Shown in pieces: positions 37,514 through 46,481 of a stretch of 64,000 bases of DNA. The translations under genes were made by a program, and so were the position numbers. This DNA is from Desulfomicrobium sp. UBA5193 (GTDB taxonomy: Bacteria > Desulfobacterota > Desulfovibrionia > Desulfovibrionales > Desulfomicrobiaceae). Under the pieces are notes generated by a model. That model was given only the letters and a program-made list of their open reading frames with translations. It was not told the DNA's origin and searched no databases. Where the stretch lies: contig DHWB01000012.1 of NCBI GenBank assembly GCA_002412965.1, positions 168,011 to 232,010 of the forward strand, given 5' to 3'. Numbering within the stretch: the stretch's first letter is position 1; the number at the start of each line of letters is the position of its first letter.

Positions 37514-38487
37514 TTGAGCCCCTCGGGAAAAAGATCCGCCAGCTCTTCACGGGCCGCGATGCGCGTCAGCTCCGCACTGGCCAAACGCAGTTCGGCGGGG
37601 CTCGTCAGGCGCACGCTGAGCTCCACACCGTTGCTCTCGAACAGGTCAGGCTGCACCAGCCGCCAGCGCGTTCCGGCCGAAACCTTGCGGGCGGTTTCGG
37701 TAAAATCCCGCTCCAGGGCCGACAAGCGAGGGTAGCGCAGCAGACGCGCTTCCTGCGTGATCCTGTTCATGGCATCCTTGGGCGAGAGGCCCGCCGCCAG
37801 GATTTCCTGCAGCCCAAGGCCGCCCAGAAACTCCGTGACCGAGATTCCGTCCCGCACACAGACCTCTCGAATCCAGGTCAGCACATTGACTGCGTTCCCG
37901 CGCGACCAGGACAAGGAGGCAAAAAGAGGTTCGAGGGCCTTGAGGTCATCGGGCGAAAATGCCTCCAGAAGGTCCGCACACGCCAGGGGAACGGCCCCCG
38001 CGCCAAGAAGTCCGTCCCAGTGCAGTGGCAGGGTCAGCCAGGAGCGCACCAGACGCAGCCGCTTGGAGCGCGGCTCAAGCCCCAGAGCATCGAGCACGGG
38101 TTCCATGTCCACGCCGGGCAGCGACGCGAAATAGCGCATGGCCGTCACGACCTGCCCATCGGTCAGCTCACGACCAGCATTGGACTGTACGTAGGCAAGC
38201 CCCTTGGCCAAATCGTTCAAGGACCCCAGATCCAGGCACAGCACCTCGCGCCCCAGCGCGGCCAAGGCGGCCACCCTGGCCGCGCCAGCGACGAGCATGG
38301 GCCGTGCGCCGCTGGCATCGACCAGCACGGGGACAAGCTGTCCGTGAAATTCCAGGCTGCGGCTTAAGGACGGGGACGGCAGGGCGGACCAAAAAAGCCA
38401 GGGTCCGCCTGCATCGATATCTGTTGCGCCGCAGAGCAAAATCGTGGCCCGTGCTAGGTCCCGGGGCGAAGTGACAACCGTATTCAT
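37510..38487 (-). CDS. ParB-like-fold protein coupled to the SPL-like enzyme
   Basis: A 325-aa protein with a likely ParB/sulfiredoxin-like N-terminal fold: LPSPSLSRSLEFHGQLVPVLV, then PMLVAGAARVAALAALGREVLCL (core AGAARVAALAALG), in place of the GxRR box of true ParB. The remainder is helical without clear motifs. No parA is adjacent, so chromosome partition is not implied. The 4-nt overlap with the radical SAM gene means translation is coupled and the two products probably work together. Confidence 0.65.
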   Translation of the reverse strand: MNTVVTSPRDLARATILLCGATDIDAGGPWLFWSALPSPSLSRSLEFHGQLVPVLVDASGARPMLVAGAARVAALAALGREVLCLDLGSLNDLAKGLAYVQSNAGRELTDGQVVTAMRYFASLPGVDMEPVLDALGLEPRSKRLRLVRSWLTLPLHWDGLLGAGAVPLACADLLEAFSPDDLKALEPLFASLSWSRGNAVNVLTWIREVCVRDGISVTEFLGGLGLQEILAAGLSPKDAMNRITQEARLLRYPRLSALERDFTETARKVSAGTRWRLVQPDLFESNGVELSVRLTSPAELRLASAELTRIAAREELADLFPEGLK

Positions 38488-38541
38488 GGTTTTCTCTCAA
38501 CAATTTTGAAGAATTACGTACCGTTTAAAATCCAGTTGCTC

Positions 38542-38571
38542 TTGACAACTTCCAAGGCCCCTCCCTATAGG
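38542..38571 (+). promoter_or_regulatory. Sigma-70-like promoter of the EF-G paralogue
   Basis: TTGACA at 38542 and TATAGG at 38566, 18 bp apart. Predicted start near 38578, giving a leader of roughly 180 nt. Confidence 0.5.
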
Positions 38572-38592
38572 GGTATTTCTTGAAAAAGTTCA

Positions 38593-38700
38593 GGATAGCA
38601 GGTGGTTTGCAAGGTCTCCGGACTATGGAGCATGGGACCTTCATCCAATTTCTTCTCTTTTGCAAGCTAATTCCCGTGACTCACTTTGGTGAGCCGGGAA
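38593..38700 (+). promoter_or_regulatory. Structured 5' leader of the EF-G paralogue
   Basis: Two extended stem-loops are visible. The first nests GGAT/ATCC (38593/38643), AAGGTC/GACCTT (38611/38636) and TCC/GGA with a 7-nt loop. The second is TTCCCG/CGGGAA (38671/38695) over CTCAC/GTGAG with loop TTTG. Neither is followed by a T run. It does not match any riboswitch class I know. Confidence 0.45.
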
Positions 38701-38754
38701 GATCTTATACCCTGTAGCCGTATGGTTGCGTAATACTTTGCATAAGGGGGCTGT

Positions 38755-40815
38755 ATGCAGGATCAACTTCAAAAACAGAGGACTTTTGCCCTGATAGGGC
38801 ACGGCGGAACCGGAAAGACATCGGTAGCTGAAATGCTGCTGTATACTTCCGGTTCCATCTCCAGACTGGGTAAAATTGACGAAGGCTCCACGACTCTCGA
38901 CTACGAACCAGAAGAAATCAAACGCAGGGGCAGCATCCAGCCCGCCTTTGCCCAGTTCGCCTGGAAAAAGAATCCCAATTTTATGATCGACACGCCCGGT
39001 GACAACAACTTCATCGGCGACCTCCCCTATCTCCTGCAAGGCGCGGACAACGCGGTGCTGGTCATCGACGCCATTGACGGAGTCAAGCCCCTGACCAAGA
39101 AAATCTGGTCCGAAGCCGTAAAGGCCGGACTCCCGGCCATGGTCTTCATCAACAAGATGGACCGGGAGCGCGCGAATTTTCAGATGGCCTACCAGGGCCT
39201 GTCCGACATGCTCGGCATCAAGCCGGTTCTTTTGTTCCTGCCCATCGGCAGCGAAGCGAGCTTCAGCGGCGTCGTCGATATCCTGGCCGATAAGGCCTAC
39301 GCCTTCGGAGACAAGGGTGAGCTCAAGCCCATCGACATGCCTGAAGACCTCGCCGACGAAGTGACCATGGCCCGCGAAATCGCCATCGAGAACATCGCAG
39401 AAAGCAGCGAAGAGCTGATGGAAAAATATCTGGAGGAAGGCTCGCTGACCGAAGAGGAGATGCTCTCCGGATTGCGCGCAGGCGTTCTGTCCCGAACCCT
39501 GGTCCCGGTCTGCGCCGGAGCGGCCATGCAGAACAAGGGCGCCATCCCCCTGCTGGACACCCTCCAGAACATCATGACCTCGCCGCTCGAACATGAGCCC
39601 TGGCTGGACGCCGACGGCAACGAACGCCCGTCACGCCATGACGCGCCTTTTGCCGCCTTTGTCTTCAAGACCATCGCCGACCCCTTTGCCGGACAGCTTT
39701 CGGTCCTGCGCGTGCTGTCGGGCGTCCTGGCCCCCGACGCCGCCGTCCTCAACGCAACCAAGGACGAGAAGGAAAAGATCGGCCAGATCCTCTTTCTGGA
39801 AGGCAAAAAACAGAATCCCTGCAAGCAGGAAGTCGGGCCAGGCGCCATCGTGGCCGTGGCCAAACTCAAGAACACCGTCACCGGCGACACGCTGTGCGCC
39901 GAAAAAGCACCCTTTATCCTGCCCAAACCGGCCTTAAGCCCCTCCATCATCTCCTACGCCCTCGCCGCCGAGGAGAAGGGCGAAGAAGACAAGGTCTTCG
40001 CGGCGGTTCAAAAGCTTCTGGAAGAGGACATCAACCTGCACTTGGTCCGCAACGACGAGACCGGCGACATGCTCCTGACGGGCATGGGCCAGCTGCACAT
40101 CGAACTGGCCGTGGAAAAGGTCAGACGCCGCTACAAGACCAATATCATCCTGAAGACGCCCAAGATTCCCTACCGCGAAACCATCAAGGGCAAGGCCCAG
40201 GTGCAGGGCCGGCACAAAAAGCAGTCCGGCGGCCGCGGCCAGTTCGGCGATTGCTGGATCCGCATGGAGCCCAACGCCCGCAGCGCGGGCTACCAGTTCC
40301 TGGACGAGATTGTGGGCGGCTCCATTCCACGCAACTATATTCCGGCCGTGGACAAGGGCGTTCAGGAAGCCTCGGCGCGAGGTTTCTTGGCCGGCTATCC
40401 CATGGTCGACTTCAAGGTGGCCGTTTACGACGGCTCCTACCACAACGTCGATTCCTCGGAAATGGCCTTCAAGATCGCCGGTTCCCTGGCCTTCAAAAAA
40501 GCCGTGGAATTGTGCAACCCCATTCTGCTTGAACCCATCATGCTCGCCGCCGTCTTCATCCCCGACGAGTTCATGGGCGACGTCATCGGAGACCTGTCCA
40601 GCCGGCGCGGCCGCGTGCTGGGCTCCGACTCCATCGGCGGCATCACCGAGGTCAAGGCGCACGTGCCCATGGCCGAGATGATGAAATACGCCCCGGACCT
40701 GCGCTCCATGACGGGCGGCCAGGGCACATTCACCATGGAGTTCGCCCATTACGAGGAATGCCCCCCGAATGTGGCTGAGCAGGTCATCGCCGAGAGCAAG
40801 AAAGAAGAGGAATAG
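38755..40815 (+). CDS. Elongation factor G paralogue (EF-G-like GTPase)
   Basis: A 686-aa five-domain translation-factor GTPase. The P-loop is GHGGTGKTS (residues 15-23) instead of AHIDAGKTT, switch II is DTPGDNNF (79-86) with Asp83 where EF-G has the catalytic His, and NKMD is intact. Domain IV (about 470-590) has QSGGRGQFGDC and domain V GRVLGSDSIGG. This places it in the EF-G-like group typified by Thermus EF-G-2, not the housekeeping fusA of the str operon. Function of that group is unsettled. AAGGGGG precedes the ATG. Confidence 0.9.
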   Translation: MQDQLQKQRTFALIGHGGTGKTSVAEMLLYTSGSISRLGKIDEGSTTLDYEPEEIKRRGSIQPAFAQFAWKKNPNFMIDTPGDNNFIGDLPYLLQGADNAVLVIDAIDGVKPLTKKIWSEAVKAGLPAMVFINKMDRERANFQMAYQGLSDMLGIKPVLLFLPIGSEASFSGVVDILADKAYAFGDKGELKPIDMPEDLADEVTMAREIAIENIAESSEELMEKYLEEGSLTEEEMLSGLRAGVLSRTLVPVCAGAAMQNKGAIPLLDTLQNIMTSPLEHEPWLDADGNERPSRHDAPFAAFVFKTIADPFAGQLSVLRVLSGVLAPDAAVLNATKDEKEKIGQILFLEGKKQNPCKQEVGPGAIVAVAKLKNTVTGDTLCAEKAPFILPKPALSPSIISYALAAEEKGEEDKVFAAVQKLLEEDINLHLVRNDETGDMLLTGMGQLHIELAVEKVRRRYKTNIILKTPKIPYRETIKGKAQVQGRHKKQSGGRGQFGDCWIRMEPNARSAGYQFLDEIVGGSIPRNYIPAVDKGVQEASARGFLAGYPMVDFKVAVYDGSYHNVDSSEMAFKIAGSLAFKKAVELCNPILLEPIMLAAVFIPDEFMGDVIGDLSSRRGRVLGSDSIGGITEVKAHVPMAEMMKYAPDLRSMTGGQGTFTMEFAHYEECPPNVAEQVIAESKKEEE

Positions 40816-40833
40816 TTCCTCTATCAGCCAGAA

Positions 40834-40859
40834 AAGGCCGCCCCGGGCGGCCTTTTTTT
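40834..40859 (+). terminator. Terminator of the EF-G paralogue
   Basis: Nine-bp stem AAGGCCGCC/GGCGGCCTT with a 3-nt loop and seven T residues. Confidence 0.9.
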
Positions 40860-40940
40860 GGCCTTGTCCTTGGCCTCCACTTCACTTAGTTTCCCAAAGA
40901 TTGCGCAAAGCGCTGCACCTTAAACAGAGCGGAGACCATA

Positions 40941-42593
40941 ATGCCCGAATCGCACGTTACCCTGACCCCCCTTGGCGGTCTGGGAGAAATCGGCATGAAC
41001 TGCATGGCCCTGGAGACCGAGCAGAGCATGATCCTGGTGGACTGCGGGCTCATGTTTCCGGACGTCATCCTCTACGGCGTGGACGTGGTCATCCCGCGCA
41101 TGGACTTCATCGTCAGCCGCAAGGACAAGCTCAAGGGCATCATCCTGACCCACGGGCACGAGGACCATATTGGAGCCCTGGCCTGGCTCGTCCCGTATCT
41201 GCAGGACGTTCCCCTTTACGGCTCGGAATTCACGCTGCGCCTGGCCCTGAAACGCCTCCAGGAACGCAACCTCGAATCCCATGTCGCTCCGCGCCCCGTG
41301 CGCGCCAGGGAACGCGTCGAGATGGGCGAATTCGCCGTGACCTTCATGCCGGTCTGCCACAGCATCATCGAAGGCTTCGGCCTTGGCATCGAGACCCCTG
41401 CGGGGCGCGTCGTGCACACGGGTGATTTCAAGATCGACCGCAATCCCCTCGATGGCCACGCCACGGACCTCGAAGCCTTCGCCGACTTTTCCCGGGACGG
41501 GGTGCTGCTCATGCTCTCCGACTCCACCAACGTGGAGCGCGAAGGTTTTTCGCTGACGGAGCGCGAGATTCAGGCCAGTCTGGACGAAGTTTTCACCGGG
41601 GCCGAGGGCCGCATCCTGGTCACGCTGTTCGCCACGCACATCCAGCGCATGCAGGAAATTTTCGACCTCGCGGCCAAGCACGGCCGCAAGGTGGCCTTTA
41701 CGGGCCGCAGCCTGGTGACCAACATCGACGTGGCCAAGGATCTCGGGCACCTTCGCTTCAACCGCGAGAACGCGTGCGAAATGGAAGAGCTGGCGTATCT
41801 GGACGACAACCAGATCGTCATCCTGCTGACCGGCTCCCAGGGCGAACCCCTCTCGGCCCTGAGTCGCGTGGCCAGAAGCGAGCACCGCCAGATCAACATC
41901 CACAAGGGCGACACGGTCGTCATGTCCTCGCGCTTCATTCCGGGCAACACCAGGGCCATCACCCGCGTCATCAACGATCTCTACCGCCATGGCGCGAGCG
42001 TGCTCTACGAAAAGGTGCAGGCCATCCACGCTTCGGGACACGCCCACAAGGAAGAACTGAAGATCATGCTCGACACGGTGCACCCCAAATTTTTCGTGCC
42101 CGTGCACGGCGAATACCGCCATCTCTTCAAGCACGCCGAGCTGGCGGTATCCCGGGGGATCGCCCCTGAGCGGGCGCTGATTCTGGAAAACGGCCAGCCC
42201 GTGACCCTCTCGCCAACGGGGATCCGCCTCGAAGAGGCCGTCTACGCCGAGTCCATCATGGTCGACGGCAAGGGCGTGGGCGACGTTGGTCAGAGCGTGC
42301 TCAAGGAACGCCAGATCCTGGGCGGCGAAGGACTGGTCGTCGTACTCCTGGTGCAGGATGAATTCGGAACCATCGTCTTCGGACCGAGCATCCAGTCGAA
42401 GGGTTTCATCTTCGAGCAGCACTTCTCCCACATTCTCGAAGACGCCAAGTGCATCATCCTGGACATCATGGAAGGCAACCCGCAAAGCGAGGCCTACAAG
42501 CTCGAAGAGAAGATCCGCTCTTCACTGCGCCGTTTTTTCCGCAAGGTTCTGGAGCGCGACCCCATTGTCATTCCCCTCATCGCCAGGGTCTAA
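40941..42593 (+). CDS. rnj: Ribonuclease J
   Basis: A 550-aa metallo-beta-lactamase/beta-CASP nuclease that degrades and processes RNA, with both endo- and 5'-3' exonuclease activity in known members. LGGLGEIGMNCMA starts the fold; zinc ligands lie in THGHEDHIGA, and VHTGDFKID, LLSDSTN and VHGEYRHL carry the remaining metal and beta-CASP residues. GCGGAG precedes the ATG. Its occurrence outside Firmicutes/Actinobacteria fits deltaproteobacteria. Confidence 0.95.
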   Translation: MPESHVTLTPLGGLGEIGMNCMALETEQSMILVDCGLMFPDVILYGVDVVIPRMDFIVSRKDKLKGIILTHGHEDHIGALAWLVPYLQDVPLYGSEFTLRLALKRLQERNLESHVAPRPVRARERVEMGEFAVTFMPVCHSIIEGFGLGIETPAGRVVHTGDFKIDRNPLDGHATDLEAFADFSRDGVLLMLSDSTNVEREGFSLTEREIQASLDEVFTGAEGRILVTLFATHIQRMQEIFDLAAKHGRKVAFTGRSLVTNIDVAKDLGHLRFNRENACEMEELAYLDDNQIVILLTGSQGEPLSALSRVARSEHRQINIHKGDTVVMSSRFIPGNTRAITRVINDLYRHGASVLYEKVQAIHASGHAHKEELKIMLDTVHPKFFVPVHGEYRHLFKHAELAVSRGIAPERALILENGQPVTLSPTGIRLEEAVYAESIMVDGKGVGDVGQSVLKERQILGGEGLVVVLLVQDEFGTIVFGPSIQSKGFIFEQHFSHILEDAKCIILDIMEGNPQSEAYKLEEKIRSSLRRFFRKVLERDPIVIPLIARV

Positions 42594-42725
42594 TTTTTTC
42601 TTGCCAAGGACAAATCTCTCGCGTACGGACTGCAGTTCTCAAATCAAAAACTCCACACGCCCGCGCTTTTGGTTTGGCCCATCCGGGCTAATGCGGGCGG
42701 AGGAAAAAAACCAAGGAGACTTACC

Positions 42726-43514
42726 ATGCCTTATGTCAGTATGAAACAGATGCTGGAAACCGGAGTACACTTCGGCCACCAGACCCGCCGCTGGAACCCC
42801 AAGATGCGCCCGTTCATTTTCGGCGCACGCAAGGGCATTCACATCATCGACCTGCAGCAGACCGTGAAGCTGTATCGCAAGGCCCATGACTTCATGGCCG
42901 AGACCGTCGCTCGCGGCGGCAAGGTCATCTTCGTCGGCACCAAGCGTCAGGCCCAGGACGTGATCAAGACCGAAGCTGAGCGTTGCGGCATGTACCATGT
43001 CACCAACCGCTGGCTCGGCGGCACCCTGACCAACTACCAGACCATCCGCACCAGCATCACCCGTCTCAAGAAGCTTGAGGGCATGTTCGAAGACGGCTCC
43101 GTGAACCGTTTCCTGAAAAAGGAAATCGTGCGCATGGAACGCGAAGTGACCAAGCTGAACCTGACCCTGGGCGGCATCAAGGACATGGAAGAACCGCCTG
43201 CGGCCGCTTTCATCATCGATCCGCACCGCGAAGAGATCGCGGTCAAGGAATGCCGGAAGCTCGGCATCCCGATCGTGGCCGTTGTCGACACCAACTGCGA
43301 TCCCGACCTGATCGACTATATCATTCCGGGCAACGATGACGCCATCCGCGCCATCAAGCTCTTTGCCGGCGCCATGGCCGACGCGTGCATGGAAGGCATG
43401 GCCAGTTCCAAGGACACCGCTCCCGAAACCAAGACCAGCAAGATGCCGGAAGTTGAACTCCCGGTTGTCACCGCAGAGACAGAATCCGAAGATACGGACG
43501 AAGAGGTATATTAA
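42726..43514 (+). CDS. rpsB: 30S ribosomal protein S2
   Basis: A 262-aa S2 with MLETGVHFGHQTRRWNPKM near the start and the FIIDPHREEIAVKECRKL, PIVAVVDTNCDPD and IPGNDDAIRA motifs typical of the family (shorter cores apply). The C-terminal 30 residues are an acidic tail. AAGGAGACTTACC precedes the ATG. First gene of rpsB-tsf, as in most bacteria. The 130-bp leader may carry an S2 autoregulatory structure; I could not define one. Confidence 0.97.
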   Translation: MPYVSMKQMLETGVHFGHQTRRWNPKMRPFIFGARKGIHIIDLQQTVKLYRKAHDFMAETVARGGKVIFVGTKRQAQDVIKTEAERCGMYHVTNRWLGGTLTNYQTIRTSITRLKKLEGMFEDGSVNRFLKKEIVRMEREVTKLNLTLGGIKDMEEPPAAAFIIDPHREEIAVKECRKLGIPIVAVVDTNCDPDLIDYIIPGNDDAIRAIKLFAGAMADACMEGMASSKDTAPETKTSKMPEVELPVVTAETESEDTDEEVY

Positions 43515-43515
43515 G

Positions 43516-44319
43516 ATGAGCATCACTGCAGCAATGGTTAAGGACCTGCGCGAACGCACCGGCGTAGGCATGATGGATTGCAAAAAAGCGCTGGCCGAAT
43601 GCGATGGCGATGAAGAAAAAGCCATTGCGTGGCTGCGCGAGAAAGGTCTCTCCAAGGCCGCCAAGAAAGCCGGCCGGGCCACTTCCGAAGGCTTGATCAC
43701 CGTTGTCGTCGCCGCCGACGGCAAGTCCGCGTCCATGAGCGAACTTAAATGCGAGACCGACTTCGTGGCCAAGAACGAGGAATTCATCGCCCTGGCCGAA
43801 GGCATCGCCAAGCTTGCGCTGGAAAAGCAGACCTCCGACATCGAAGCCCTGCCCGCCGAAGCCACTGACCTGACCGATCTGATCGGCAAGATCGGCGAGA
43901 ACATGCAGGTCGGCCGTGTGGCCTACGTCGCCATCTCCGGCGACGGCGCCATCGGCACCTATGTCCACTCCACCAAGAAGCTGGGCGTACTGGTCGAACT
44001 GACCGGCGCAGCCACTCCCGAACTGGCCAAGGACATCGCCATGCAGATCGCGGCATCCAACCCCCTCTGTGTGACCCCCGAGCAGATCCCGGCCGAAGCC
44101 CTGGCCCAGGAAAAAGAAATTTTCCTGAGCCAGGCCAAGGAAGAAGGCAAGCCGGCCCAGATCGCCGAGAAGATCGTCGAAGGCCGCATCCGCAAATACT
44201 ACCAGGAAGTCTGCCTGCGCGAGCAGGTATTCATCAAGGACGACAAGAAGACCATCAAGGATCTTCTGGGTAAAAACGCAGACATCGCCCGGTTTTACCG
44301 GTTTGCGATTGGCGCATAA
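43516..44319 (+). CDS. tsf: Elongation factor Ts
   Basis: A 267-aa EF-Ts, the exchange factor for EF-Tu. LRERTGVGMMDCKKALAE and ALREKGL-like WLREKGLSKAAKKAGR (UBA and core) plus CETDFVAKNEEF are conserved. The start is 1 nt past the rpsB stop. A GNRA-loop terminator follows immediately. Confidence 0.97.
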   Translation: MSITAAMVKDLRERTGVGMMDCKKALAECDGDEEKAIAWLREKGLSKAAKKAGRATSEGLITVVVAADGKSASMSELKCETDFVAKNEEFIALAEGIAKLALEKQTSDIEALPAEATDLTDLIGKIGENMQVGRVAYVAISGDGAIGTYVHSTKKLGVLVELTGAATPELAKDIAMQIAASNPLCVTPEQIPAEALAQEKEIFLSQAKEEGKPAQIAEKIVEGRIRKYYQEVCLREQVFIKDDKKTIKDLLGKNADIARFYRFAIGA

Positions 44320-44323
44320 GGAA

Positions 44324-44347
44324 AAGGGCCGCAAGGCCCTTTTTTTT
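44324..44347 (+). terminator. Terminator of rpsB-tsf
   Basis: Seven-bp stem AAGGGCC/GGCCCTT closed by a GCAA tetraloop and followed by eight T residues, 5 bp after the tsf stop. Confidence 0.92.
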
Positions 44348-44396
44348 GGCCCACATATCTCTGAAGCCTCCGCAGCGCATGCTCCCAAGCCTCCTG

Positions 44397-44425
44397 TTGC
44401 AGCGACCGGGCGAAATGGATATACA
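44397..44425 (+). promoter_or_regulatory. Possible sigma-70 promoter of pyrH operon
   Basis: TTGCAG (44397) and TATACA (44420) are 17 bp apart. Predicted start near 44432, immediately before a terminator-type hairpin. Confidence 0.5.
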
Positions 44426-44435
44426 CTCATCCGAG

Positions 44436-44465
44436 AAGGAGGCGGGGCGTCCCGGCCTCCTTTTC
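44436..44465 (+). terminator. Terminator-type hairpin in the pyrH leader (possible attenuator)
   Basis: AAGGAGGC/GCCTCCTT, with an inner GGG/CCC, is followed by TTTTCGTT. It lies 90 bp beyond the tsf terminator and 30 bp before the pyrH start, in the pyrH direction. Confidence 0.65.
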
Positions 44466-44494
44466 GTTCACCGTTTACCGTGAGGGAATGATCA

Positions 44495-45214
44495 ATGGAT
44501 AAACTCCGATACGGCAGAGTCATGCTCAAGTTGAGCGGGGAAGCCCTGGCCGGAGAGCAGGGATTCGGCATCGAACCCCAGACCATACAGTCCATCTGCC
44601 GTGAGCTGGCCGAAGCCGCGTCTCTGGGCGTACAGCTCAGCATGGTCATCGGCGGCGGCAACATTTTTCGCGGCATCTCGGTCTCTTCCAAGGGCATGGA
44701 CCGGGCTTCCGCCGATTACATGGGCATGCTCGCCACGGTCATGAACGCCCTGGCCGTACAGGACGCCCTGGAAAAGCTGGGCATCACGACCCGCGTCATG
44801 ACCGCCATCGACATGAAGGAAGTCGCCGAGCCCTACATCCGGCGCCGAGCCATCCGTCATCTCGAAAAAGGCCGCGTGGTCATCTGCGCGGCCGGCACGG
44901 GCATCCCCTATTTCACCACGGATACCGCGGCAGCGCTTCGGGCCATGGAGCTCAAGTGCGAGGCCATCCTGAAGGCCACACGGGTCAACGGTGTCTACGA
45001 CAAGGACCCGGAAAAGCACGACGACGCAGTAATGTTCAAAAATCTGAGCTATATCGAAGTGTTGCAGCGTCGCCTCAAGGTCATGGACTCGGCGGCCATT
45101 TCCCTTTGCATGGACAACAAACTCCCCATCGGGGTCTTCAATCTCTTCGTGCCCGGTAACATCCAGCGGGTGGTCAGGGGCGAAGATGTCGGAACGATCG
45201 TTCAAGGAGAATAA
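44495..45214 (+). CDS. pyrH: UMP kinase
   Basis: A 239-aa hexameric UMP kinase of the amino-acid-kinase fold. LKLSGEALAG, VIGGGNIFRG, CAAGTGIPYFTTDTAAALRA (core GTGIPYFTTDTAA) and TRVNGVYDKDP are conserved. GAGGG precedes the ATG. First of a run pyrH-frr-uppS-cdsA-dxr-rseP-tsaB that is widely conserved in proteobacteria. Confidence 0.97.
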   Translation: MDKLRYGRVMLKLSGEALAGEQGFGIEPQTIQSICRELAEAASLGVQLSMVIGGGNIFRGISVSSKGMDRASADYMGMLATVMNALAVQDALEKLGITTRVMTAIDMKEVAEPYIRRRAIRHLEKGRVVICAAGTGIPYFTTDTAAALRAMELKCEAILKATRVNGVYDKDPEKHDDAVMFKNLSYIEVLQRRLKVMDSAAISLCMDNKLPIGVFNLFVPGNIQRVVRGEDVGTIVQGE

Positions 45215-45215
45215 C

Positions 45216-45770
45216 ATGGACAAACACGTACAGGATTGCTCAAGCAGGATGCAGAAAAGCATCGACAGTCTGGAAAAGGATTTCGCCAAATTGCGCACCG
45301 GGCGTGCTTCCACAGCCCTGGTGGACAGCATTCGGGTCGATTACTACGGCACGCCGACGCCGCTCAACCAGGTTGCATCGGTGTCCATTCCCGACAGCAG
45401 GACCATTTCCATCTCCCCCTGGGATCGGAGCGCCTTCAACAGTATCGAGAAGGCCATCATGAAGTCGGACCTCGGGCTGACCCCCATCAACGATGGCCGG
45501 GCCATCCGCATCAACATCCCGACTCTGACCGAGGAACGTCGCAGGGACCTGGTCAAAATGGCCAAAAAATATACGGAAGAAGCCAAGGTCGCCATCCGCA
45601 ATGTGCGCCGGGACGTCAATGACGCGCTCAAAAAACTGCACACCGCCAAAGAGATCAGCGAGGACGACCTGCACAAGGTTCAGGATGACGTGCAGAAGAC
45701 CACGGACAACTTCGTGAAGAGAGCTGATGCAGTTTTGGCCGAAAAAGAAAAGGAAATCATGGAGATTTAG
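45216..45770 (+). CDS. frr: Ribosome recycling factor
   Basis: A 184-aa RRF that splits post-termination ribosomes with EF-G. SLEKDFAKLRTGRAS, DYYGTPTPLNQVAS, INIPTLTEERRRDLVKMAKKY (core PTLTEERR) and the Arg-rich C-terminal helix are typical. AAGGAGAATAAC before the ATG at 45216 sets the start. Confidence 0.97.
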   Translation: MDKHVQDCSSRMQKSIDSLEKDFAKLRTGRASTALVDSIRVDYYGTPTPLNQVASVSIPDSRTISISPWDRSAFNSIEKAIMKSDLGLTPINDGRAIRINIPTLTEERRRDLVKMAKKYTEEAKVAIRNVRRDVNDALKKLHTAKEISEDDLHKVQDDVQKTTDNFVKRADAVLAEKEKEIMEI

Positions 45771-45779
45771 ATCCTGTCC

Positions 45780-46477
<698 letters not shown>

Positions 46478-46481
<4 letters not shown>

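Noticed and set aside
37510..38487. Chromosome partition gene parB
   Set aside because: No parA beside it, no clear ParB helix-turn-helix or GxRR box, and it is coupled to a radical SAM gene.
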